From assembly GCF_034702125.1 (NCBI RefSeq), contig NC_085865.1, forward strand, positions 21,171,781 through 21,235,780: a stretch of 64,000 nt of DNA, given 5' to 3'. Shown here piece after piece: positions 13,371-64,000 of this stretch (positions are counted from its first letter, which is position 1; each line of letters opens with the position of its first letter). The DNA is from Engraulis encrasicolus. Taxonomy: Eukaryota; Chordata; Actinopteri; Clupeiformes; Engraulidae. The translations under genes and the position numbers were made by a program. The notes below the pieces were generated by a model. The model was not told where the DNA came from and ran no database searches. It was given only the letters and a program-made list of their open reading frames with translations.

Positions 13371-14898
13371 CACGTTACCGAATGAGACCTGCTGTGATGT
13401 GGCCTTAACACTTTCCTAAACAGATGCTACGTACCCAATACCAATATCCACTAGCCTTCACCCCAACATTATAGGGTGTTTTGGGTGAGCACAAGTGCCT
13501 CATCAGCTGTGCTCTCTAGCTATAGCTGCAGCAGCTGTGTGTCAGATCACTTTACAGAATGGGGGAAACCCTCTTAACCTCCGCGCCACCCGCTTATTCA
13601 AGTCCACTCACCCCCACCGGCTGCCCGCAGAGAGATAAGGCTACTGAGAGGCCAGCACTGCTCCACTCCTCCTCCTCCTCTTCCTCTTTCTCTTTCTTTC
13701 CTCACCTCCTCCTCCTTTCCTCATGCAACATGGATGTTTAACAGGGAGTCCTTGACCCCCAAGGGGGTTGTAGAGCTACTGGTCTACCAGTTTGTTTTTA
13801 TTAGTTTTTAAAAGAAAACATGAATGCTGTGCGTTAAAAACACAAGTGCTGCACGTGTAGAATGTTAAGGGGTATTACGACTTATGTATTAAGCATCCTT
13901 GAGGAAGACCTCTTCTATTCTAAACACCGGCTCGGCTCCTCCTCCTCATTGTGTACATTGTAGTCCAGCTGATCTTGGGGCTAGCATTCGCATTCCCGCT
14001 AACCTCTAGCCAGCCCAGACGCTGCACTCTCTGGTCACCGTGGCGATAAACAGACCACATGAAGGTGACTCTGGCCGCTCGGCTCAGTCATAAATCTGCC
14101 CAGAAATGAAAGGCAAAGGGGGCCTGTGATGTCACCAGGGCTTCCTTGTAATTAGAGGGCTATAATTGGAGACAGGCGGCCTCTGGCAACTCCAGTGTGG
14201 GAAAAAGGGAGAGGGATGGACAAGAGAAGACAAGCGGTTACTGCTTATCACTGCCTTAGATGGTCTGTGTCGCTGGTCTGAGCATCTGGCCAAAGTGTGT
14301 GCTGCCGGTGGTTGTTTAGAAAGATGTTTAGATGTTTAGAAAGTTATGCGCACAAACACGATATTTGTGGTCAGTCTGACTGAAAAGGGCTTCTTGATGT
14401 TACCTGGCTGGTCTGATGGTCAGGTGTATATTTCCAGAGCTTGTGGTGTATGAACAAACGTGTCTATGAGCAAACGTGACTGCAACCCCTTCCAGACCTG
14501 TTTTTCCAGTTGTGATTTACCTGCTGCCAAAGGTGTTTTATGGTTTTAGATTTCTGGCATGCCCTTTTCATATTTCCAGTTCATGATCATGACCTACATT
14601 TCAATGTAAATGTTGTTCAGCAGTGTAGCTTTGACCTGTTCATCGGACAAGATAGAATGCTTATTGGCTGGAGAACTCCATACATAATTGTCCTTATCTG
14701 TTCTTTGGAAAATATTAGGAATGTGCACCCTCTCCCACTCACTCTCCAACGTCACTCCCACCCATAGCTGCACATTTTTTTTTTTTTATTAAAAATTTGT
14801 ACTGTATTCTCTCCCACATTACCTCCCTCCTTGCCTCGTTTTCACTGAGGTCAGTGATTCACAATTCACTCATTCGCTGGATCACCCTTTCCCTTTCT

Positions 14899-15008
14899 CT
14901 TCTCTTCTCTTCTCTTCTCTTCTCTTCTCTTCTCTTCTCTTCTCTTCTCTTCTCTTCTCTTCTCTTCTCTTCTCTTCTCTTCTCTTCTCTTCTCTTCTCT
15001 TCTCTTCT
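14899..15008. repeat. (TTCTC)n pentanucleotide microsatellite
   Basis: About 22 consecutive copies of a ctctt/ttctc unit, starting about 400 bp before arhgap28 visible exon 1. Pure pyrimidine on the sense strand. Confidence 0.95.
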
Positions 15009-15296
15009 CCATCTCTCTCTGAGGAAAGCGCTACCCTCACTCTCATTCACTTAATACCTCACTCCCTCTTCTCTTGTCCATATCTCTTTTTTGAACTCGT
15101 TTTTTAAATTTTATTTTGAAATGCAAGAAAAAATCCAACAGCATCAAACAACTCAACACTAAGTTCCTTCTCCATCTCTGTGTCTCCCAGGAAAGCTCAG
15201 TACCAGGGCTATCACCTCACTCTTTCAGTTATTCATTGACTCACCCACTGACTCTTTCCTCTTTCTCTTCTCCTCTCCATCTCTCTGTCTCCACAG

Positions 15297-37943
<22,647 letters not shown>

Positions 37944-39011
37944 AACCTGAAGACCACCCCCTGGCTCCAGCAACACGGAGCAGAGCGGAGAGAAGCAGGA
38001 CTATATCAGAAGAATAACAAACAGTGTTACATGTGGAGCCATCTACTGGTCATTCTGAGGAATGAACTTGGCCGTGCGGTCAGGTGGAGTCTTGTTGTCG
38101 TTGTTTTGGATTTGCCGACTGGTCCCCTGTCTCTGAACCACGTTGGGTGGAGAGACACCACAAAGACCTGTGAGATTCAAGCAGTATCGGTTCGGATCTG
38201 GCACTGGGGCCCTACGGCACCTGAAGGATTTAATTTTTTCTTTCTTTTGTATTCATCTAAGCCCTTTTCAGTGTTTAAAAAAAGAAAGGAATTACCACAG
38301 CATATCCTACACAGGCTACAAAAAAACCCTAACCTGGTTTGGGCACCGAGTCATTTTTGACACAGGTCGCATCAGAGTTTGACTTACGAAACAAGAAAAA
38401 AAAAGAGAAAAAAAACCTACAATGCTGGCCATTGGGATTTGTTTTTTTCCCCCTTCTTTTGTTTTTGGTGCCAAAATGGGACACGCTGCAATAGCCCACT
38501 CCACTGTTTCTTTCACCACCAGGTTGTAGGCCTCTCGACACAGCCCTGTTTACCACACGCTCACAGCAGAGGCCCAACTGTTCAAAGGACAGATGAAAAA
38601 ACGAAAGAAGAAAGGAAAAACAAAAAACACAAATGTACATATGATATTTATACCACTAATTTATCCAACCTTTTTTTATAAGCATTTACTGTATGTACCA
38701 TACCATGTTAAGAACACCACTTTTTTGTATTGTTTTTATGCGCTGCATGTGTGTATTGGAAGACATTAGACCCTACCACACTAGTTAAGTATGTACGTAT
38801 GTGCTGTATGCTTATCTGAAACGTTTTAAAGAAATGTTAATAACCTCCGCTGAGAGAGAGAAAAAAAGAACATGAATCTCAATGAAGAGGGCTGAAGATG
38901 GATGGATGCTGGATCTGCATCTGACTTTGAACTTGGCTAACCTACCTGTGACTGTATCTGTGCACATTAACACTAATCCAACCTTCCACTGATATTCGCT
39001 CGTTCATAAGG

Positions 39012-39051
<40 letters not shown>

Positions 39052-39100
39052 GTACACAAAATAAACTCTAAATAAACTCTAAATAAACACAAACATCATG
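37944..39100 (+). other. arhgap28: arhgap28 3' untranslated region (proposed)
   Basis: Sequence after the stop codon without coding potential. It contains A-rich and T-rich stretches and a short (AC)n at 39012-39050, and leads to three AATAAA hexamers. The end is an inference; the transcript could run on toward 40.2 kb. Confidence 0.55.
39060..39087 (+). terminator. Three tandem AATAAA polyadenylation signals
   Basis: AATAAA occurs at 39060-39065, 39071-39076 and 39082-39087, at an 11-bp period, in the sense direction of arhgap28 and about 1.1 kb after its stop. They probably direct cleavage roughly 15-30 bp downstream. Confidence 0.5.
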
Positions 39101-39930
39101 TACATACATTTAAAAAAGCATTCGACACTCTTACAAACACACACACAAACACACCTTCATACACTACGTATAAAGTGAACACACAGAAGAGATGGCTCTC
39201 TGACACTTCTGCCAGACTAGAACCTTGAATAACACTAGGAGCACTGTCATGTCACGACGATAACACTCATAACACTTGGAGCTTGCTGAAGACTTTGACA
39301 ACACGATGATGCATATTTGACAACCCTTTGAGCATGCTTCAGGACTGACGTCGTTGAACTTTGTACAGGATTATCACTAACAGGACTTACTGATATAGTT
39401 CCACTTCTGCCAAAATACTTTTTGTTCTTACTGTTTTTATTTTATTTTTTAAAAAAGACACTCACTTAAGACCTGCAGCAGTTGCACTGGCTTGTAAAAA
39501 AACGTTTACTTTTCCAGCAGCGCTCAGGTATAGTATTGTTGTCGTGTTTATTGAAACATCAGTGTAGCAAACAGAATCCATTTTTTGTAATGATGCGTAC
39601 AGTATGTTTTTTGTGTATAGTGTACCCTAACGTGTGCTGAGTACCACTGAGGACTTTTTGTATGATTTTTGTTTTTGTTTTGTATCATTATTATTATTAT
39701 TATATATTTACCACTGCCAACAGTACTTACGTTTGCCTTGAATCAACAGCTGCTCTGTTCTCTTGCAGTCTTATATCATGAACTACACAGCATTAAACTA
39801 AGACCTTGGGAGAGACAAGAAACATCAAACTTCTGGAGTTTATTTTTTACCCTCCAACACTGATTTTGTTTTAAATGGGAAGGTGTTAATTTGGTAAGAC
39901 ATGGACCCTTTTATAAAGTTGCTGTTTCCA

Positions 39931-40088
39931 GGGGCCTATACTACAAAGCTGGTTCAGGAGAAGTTAAGGTTAAGTTAAGAGGAAAATCATCTAATACAAG
40001 AGCTTTTTTAAGAAAAGGAGGATTTCAGGCTCTTCTATTAGATGATTTACCTTAACTTATCCTGAACCAGCTTTGTAGTGTAGGCCCC
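39931..40088. mobile_element. Foldback MITE, 158 bp, GGGGCCTA ends
   Basis: Left arm ggggcctatactacaaagct and right arm agctttgtagtgtaggcccc are complementary with one mismatch. Pairing continues over most of the element (ggttcagga/tcctgaacc, aatcatctaata/tattagatgatt). Confidence 0.92.
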
Positions 40089-41294
40089 AGACCCGCAATG
40101 ACCAAGCCGCAATATATTACTAAATACTCTGTGTAATGAACTGCAATGGCAGTACACTGCTAGTACAACGTTCCACTTTCTGTTAAACAGTGCACATTAT
40201 GAGTTAAAGGGAGGGGAAGGAGGAGGTGGATGTTTTTCCCCCTTTTTCTTTTCATATAAATGAAAAATGTCTGTCAAAGAATGGCTTCCAGTAAGGAGTG
40301 TCCATGTGCACTAACTCTCAGACTCTTTACTTGTCTCCTGCTGTGGCTGACACTCCCCGAGGGTGGCCCCGATCGGCCCTCTCCTGATCCTTATCTCTGG
40401 GCCTCTTCACTGCCCATGAAAGGCGATCGCTCATCACGTGACTGACCACAACTGAGTCACTCGCTGATGTGATCCCTTCTCCTTAACCACCTTAGAAATA
40501 CGTGGAACATGTCAAAATAACCCCATTTGTCATCAGGAGTGAGGTTTTTTTCTTGGAAAAATTCACCTTTTTCTTGAAACTTGCTTTCCTTGCACAATAA
40601 CTCAGAAAATGCTGTTGAGAATAGCCATACCAAGATGGATCATCCTCCCTCTCAATGTTTGTTTACGAAAGGCAAGTCAGCTCGTCATGGTCGAATTTCT
40701 GTCTAAAAAGATGTTTTCCTTCTACATGTAAGCTTTTCTAGGCCACAATAGATAGTGGTGCCACTGTCACTCCTATCACATGCTATGGTGACAAGCTCGG
40801 AATGTCTGCCTTCCTATTCAAAACATGCTGACAACACATGATCTCACACAACTGGACTGCCCATAGCACCATCCCCTTCCCCTTACTGGTATTTTTTCTA
40901 AGTTAGAGTTAGAGGCATTTATGCGGCGAGGCTGTGAATACCCATATGAAAAAGAATTATATGATTCATATACTGCAAACATGCATGTTCCTTACATGAA
41001 ATCGTATAGAAAAAATGTGCCAGATTTGCAAGAGTCACTTATACGTTTTCTAATATATGTCTATCATGATAGTCGATTATGGCCCCTTTTCGAAAAGAAA
41101 TACTATATGGAACTTATACGCATGCCATATAACATGACTGCATGCAGTATAAATTCTTATAAGAGTTTGACATGCCAACAATGCATAATACTATATTATA
41201 TTGACTAAAACATAGGAGAAAACTACTATATTCCTATAGAAATAATGCACGTTTTATGTTAAAATCATATTGAAGTCTTATTCAATTTACGTGT

Positions 41295-41763
41295 GGGACT
41301 CTGACCGCTACACCAAAGAGCCAGGCTCGTTGGCATGTTAGTCAGAACACACCCACAACCCTAGTGATGGTCACTCCATCACATTGCCTTCCCCTTCGGG
41401 AAGCGCTTCACACACTCATGGTGTCCCTCACGCAACTGCCCATCATGCTTCTCCCATCCAATGTGCCCCATCATCAATGCTTCACCTATCACTGAGGTCC
41501 CTCACACGGGGGTAACCAATCCTGGGGGTCCCTCACATGGAATTACGGCTCACACACCATGGGTACGCTTCCGATGGCCTCACGGTACCATCCCACTTCT
41601 GACACCATTCATAGCGAAGGGGAGTAGAGTTGCCCAGCTGGGACTTGAACACAGACCTTCTGGGGTAGTAAACCGGGGCTCTGACCGCTACACCAAAGAG
41701 CCAGGCTTGTTGGCATGTTAGTCAGAACACACCCACAACCCTAGTGATGGTCACTCCATCACA
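41295..41763 (-). mobile_element. tRNA-related SINE-like element with 89-bp terminal direct repeats (family B)
   Basis: Direct repeats 41295-41383 and 41675-41763 match at 87 of 89 positions. Read on the - strand, the second repeat plus adjoining sequence gives a tRNA-like head (ctttggtgtagcggtcagag, then B box tgttcaagtcc near 41650). The first repeat carries only the leader and the 5' half of that head. Confidence 0.75.
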
Positions 41764-42138
41764 CGTATGTTCCGTACATGTTCCGTAGTTGGATTTTACA
41801 GACTTCCTATATTAAGTTTATATGAAGTTTAGAACTTGAAATGTAATATTCGTATATAAATTTTATAAAGTTTATACATTTAATTATATGCAAACCTGAT
41901 TTAATTTGTACATTTCTTAAACAGTTTCTGACACCAATATTTATATGAATTCTGCACATTTGTCATATGAAGCATGAGACTTTAAATGTAATATTTGTAT
42001 ATAACACAGGCCTAGACAGTCTAAATAAGCTTCCCGGAAAAAAAAACAACCTGACGAAGAACTTCACTCATGATTTTTTATTTGTCTTTCTTGACTGTCA
42101 CTTTGATTATATATAGGCCTATATTGCCTAAAGACAAA

Positions 42139-42141
42139 TGT

Positions 42142-42203
<62 letters not shown>
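42139..42203. repeat. (GT)n microsatellite
   Basis: About 65 bp of GT followed by a poly-G run. Confidence 0.93.
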
Positions 42204-42206
<3 letters not shown>

Positions 42207-43110
42207 GGGGGGGACTTATTAGCAGGTGGTCACCCTAGCTGGAAATAAGCTACAACAAATATTGCATGGTGCACCTTTAAATATGGCATACACATAGGGC
42301 CTACTGTAACATATACACACATCTGATTGGCATTCATCCAAAAACAGCACTATTTTCCAATCTTTTTACTTATACGAAATATATAAGCCCATAGTAACAT
42401 AAATCGTGTATGGCATATATTACTGAAAATGAATAAAAAAATAGTTAGATTTGTATATGTGGGTTTGTGCCTTGTATGACCCTTATAATATTCTTATGGA
42501 ACAGATATAATCCATATGCGTTTTTAATAAGACTTTTTCATATGGGTAGTTAATCATATTACCTCTGATTCCTGTAAGTGTCACTGAAGACTCTCACCTG
42601 AGATTCCAAATTTAATTGTTTGCTATTTACACAAGCTTACTTTTTGCTTCATTCCTTTATTCAGCATCACAGTGTGCACAATATGAATACAGAAGCTTTT
42701 GAGAAACCACATGGGAAGTCTTTACTGCAATTACAGTGGTATATTCTCCACGTATGAACCAGAAAAGAAAAAAAGCAAGTCAAAGGTTAAATAGGATATC
42801 GGGCTTGCCTGCGTCACGTGCAAGGTGAGAACAACACAGCTCTTTTCCTGATTGACCTAAAACTACATTCACCATCTTCAGAAACGTGTACATTTTGTCG
42901 ACTGAAAGGAAATGTCTTTCCCTGAATTAAACAGTGCCCTACTGTACTGTATATGTGAAAAGATATTTCCTGGGAATGAAAAAGCCAAGGACAGGTATCA
43001 CGTGCTCAGTGTTTGAAGTTAATTCACAGCCAGGGGACTGAATGTAGTCTCCTTAGGTAATCAAACACAAGTGATGGCTCCAATGGGGAAGTTTCTCCAC
43101 CCACAATTAA

Positions 43111-43443
43111 AGGTACACCTTGTAATATTTTTTGAAGTTTCTTTCCAGAGTTCATCCTGCCCATTCACAAATATTACCTTTTTGATGAATACTTACCACC
43201 ATCAAAAATGGCACTTTACATGAAAAGGTGCATCTTCACCATGTACACCATTTTGAATTTCCAGAAATAGACACTTTCTTACTGTAGCTGCAAAACTTGC
43301 TGTACTTTGGTCATACTAGGAAATATTAGTTTATTATTTTGTAGATATTCACAAAAAGATAACATTTGGCAATAGGCAGCACAGTTTCATTGAGCAGCAA
43401 AGTTGCAATACCTACTCTGGTCACCATCCTTCACAGTGCACCT
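43111..43443. mobile_element. TTAA-flanked non-autonomous element, 333 bp
   Basis: Starts aggtacacct and ends cagtgcacct (inverted), with TTAA at 43107-43110 and 43444-43447, the target duplication of Kolobok/piggyBac-type elements. A lone matching end (ggtgcacctttaa) occurs near 42270. Confidence 0.75.
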
Positions 43444-43559
43444 TTAAAAATGGATTCATCCATTTTAGAGAATTATTGTGCTTGTCACTACTTACAAGTG
43501 GTCTTGTTTATTCCAGACAGAACCTTGACTGGACTGGACTTTGTGGACTCGGAGGTAGT

Positions 43560-43765
43560 TTCGGTAGGGCAGCCTCAGCCAAGCCAAACGGTTAGGGAGT
43601 TTGCCTTGTGAATGTTGCAGCAGGCTCAAATCCCATGTAATCCATGACTGACGTGCCCTTGAGTAACGCACCTCACATTGCTCCAGGGACTGTAACTAAT
43701 ACCCTGCACCTAAATGACTGCAAATTACTTTGGATAAAATCATCAGCCAAGTGTTATGTAACAAT
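43560..43765 (+). mobile_element. tRNA-derived SINE with fish core/tail domain
   Basis: tRNA-like part with B box ggctcaaatcc (43623-43633), then cccttgagtaacgcacctca, cattgctccagggactgtaa and attactttggataaaatcat. The tail matches the widespread vertebrate SINE tail (tcgctttggataaaagcgtc type). Confidence 0.8.
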
Positions 43766-43879
43766 GTAATGAATCCCAGATTTTTTTCCTTTGAAGATCT
43801 AAGAAAGCCACAGAAAAAATATCACATGCTCGCTGACTGACTTTCACACCCTGAGGACTGGGCATAGTTCCCCACTTAC

Positions 43880-44003
<124 letters not shown>

Positions 44004-44189
44004 TGGCGCTAGCCTCTGACAGTGACGTTTCTCCTCCCACAATTCTAGATGGTTTCATCCATTTAAGGACAAAATCGATGGCAGTCACGACTTCGGTTTC
44101 GGTTTCTAGACCTTGTTTCTTCCTGGAGAGAGGATCTTTGGAAAAACAATTATCTGGAGCTTGTTAGAGTATGCCAGGGGATCTGGCTG

Positions 44190-44195
44190 TTTATT
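44190..44195 (-). terminator. Candidate lama1 polyadenylation signal
   Basis: tttatt on the + strand is AATAAA in the sense direction of lama1, about 580 nt after the stop. I did not look for supporting downstream elements in detail. Confidence 0.4.
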
Positions 44196-44592
44196 ACAAA
44201 ATCAACAAATAAATCAATTGTTACATTACAAAGACATTTTTCCTGAGAATTCCATTGCATTTCTTGCATTGTAACAGGCGTGATTCTAAGACATGTCAGA
44301 CATAAACATTATTGAAACTTTTTTTCGTAAATGCTATTGACCTTTTCTCAACTCCAACGTATAAAGACATTCAATAACGTCCATGCCTTGTATTCAACAT
44401 TCAAGCGATCATAGTTTAGACAGGTTTTAAAGTTTTCTTTTTTTCCAAAATAAAAAAATTAATTCTTTTTAATTTTTATACAAAACATTATACACAAAGA
44501 GGGGGCGAGGTAAGGAATGTACTGGGGGATCGGGGCAGGAAGGACGAGAGCTGTGTGTGTGTGTTGTTTTTAGGCCGTAGTTGATGCAGGGC

Positions 44593-44669
<77 letters not shown>

Positions 44670-44697
44670 GTTTTTAGGCCATCGTTGATGAAGGGCT

Positions 44698-44772
<75 letters not shown>
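44190..44772 (-). other. lama1: lama1 3' untranslated region (proposed)
   Basis: Non-coding sequence after the lama1 stop. It holds two long CA-type arrays (sense strand) alternating with 30-bp copies of the stop-codon segment, then unique AT-rich sequence down to a polyadenylation hexamer. Its length is inferred. Confidence 0.55.

Positions 44773-44800
<28 letters not shown>
44564..44800 (-). repeat. Stop-codon segment repeated three times, spaced by CA/GT arrays
   Basis: On the - strand, atcaactactatggcctaaa (true C-terminus and stop, near 44773), atcaacgatggcctaaaaac (near 44670-44688) and atcaactacggcctaaaaac (near 44566-44585) alternate with (CA)n arrays at 44698-44771 and 44594-44667. 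Confidence 0.85.
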
Positions 44801-63725
<18,925 letters not shown>

Positions 63726-64000
63726 CTGAGGGAGGGAGAGGGAGAGAGATCACAGCAACTGGTCATTCAAGACTGTAATGCTACGTTTGCTCTGGTCTAC
63801 ACCCACCACAGACCTGTATGTGCCTGTATGTGGAAAGTTGGAGAATAATGGAGTCGGAAAATAGTACTTGTATTTATTAAAACTGGAGTATGTATAATTG
63901 TACAGTGTGTGAATATTGTAGCCTCTAACTGCAGATGGAACTGTCAATGTGCCTATTCACTCTTTTTTGAAAACGCTCAACTGTATCATAACAACATTGC

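Larger units (their letters stand above)
40939..42548. mobile_element. About 1.6-kb DNA element with 16-bp perfect terminal inverted repeats
   Basis: Ends tacccatatgaaaaag (40939-40954) and ctttttcatatgggta (42533-42548). If the terminal TA is the target duplication, the pattern fits Tc1/mariner-type insertion (inference). The interior is AT-rich and dense in catatg/tatacg motifs, has a 42-bp internal direct repeat (41819-41860 and 41964-42005) and no transposase frame. A SINE-like element (41295-41763) and a GT array (42139-42203) lie inside it. Confidence 0.7.

Noticed and set aside
13559..13741. A 60-residue frame starting MGETLLTSAPPAYSSP as a 5' exon of arhgap28
   Set aside because: It ends in a CT-derived serine run, has no convincing donor in the right phase, and resembles no N-terminus I know.
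40921..41208. A 95-residue frame (MRRGCEYPYEKELYDSYTAN...) as a small gene
   Set aside because: It lies in the left end of the inverted-repeat element and is made of its catatg-type motifs; no known domain, and no supporting start context.
41461..41721. An 86-residue frame in the intergenic region
   Set aside because: It overlaps the SINE-like element and its direct repeat, and reads through the tRNA-like head.

Overview
This window is vertebrate nuclear DNA, most likely from a teleost fish. It holds intron-rich genes with GT-AG splicing and no operons. Very long (CA)n, (GA)n and (CTTT)n microsatellites are frequent, and there are tRNA-derived SINEs and several short non-autonomous DNA transposons with intact target-site duplications. 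I cannot name the species.

Two protein-coding genes run tail to tail. On the + strand, 14 exons between 15297 and 37943 join in frame into the last 617 residues of a Rho GTPase-activating protein, ending in TGA. It looks like ARHGAP28 rather than its paralogue ARHGAP18. On the - strand, 21 exons between 63725 and 44773 join in frame into the last 1080 residues of a laminin alpha chain: the end of the coiled-coil domain and all five LG domains, ending in TAA. It looks like lama1. The pairing supports both names: vertebrates carry ARHGAP28 and LAMA1 converging on each other, and the ohnologue pair ARHGAP18/LAMA2 is arranged the same way. Both 5' ends lie outside the window or were not found.

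Layout: 1-15296 has no exon I can defend and is repeat-rich; it is upstream sequence or a large 5' intron of arhgap28. 15297-37943 is arhgap28. 37944 to about 39.1 kb is its 3' UTR, with three AATAAA signals. About 39.1-44.19 kb is intergenic and full of transposon remnants, including a roughly 1.6 kb inverted-repeat element invaded by a SINE-like element. 44190-44772 is the lama1 3' UTR. 44773-63725 is lama1. 63726-64000 is lama1 intron.

Function: arhgap28 encodes a cytosolic GAP that should switch off RhoA-type GTPases, through an arginine-finger RhoGAP domain. lama1 encodes a secreted basement-membrane subunit whose LG domains bind integrins, dystroglycan and heparan sulfate. They are neighbours by ancient synteny, not members of one pathway.

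The most interesting observations are: a proprotein-convertase-like RKRR site in LG3 of this lama1, at the place where LAMA2 (but not human LAMA1, as I recall it) carries one; a SINE abutting a lama1 5' splice site; repeated degenerate copies of the lama1 stop-codon segment in its 3' UTR; a duplicated splice acceptor in arhgap28; near-perfect hairpins in arhgap28 introns; and a palindromic element with a telomere-like core flanked by 24-bp direct repeats. Statements about paralogues rest on remembered family sequences, not on a search.
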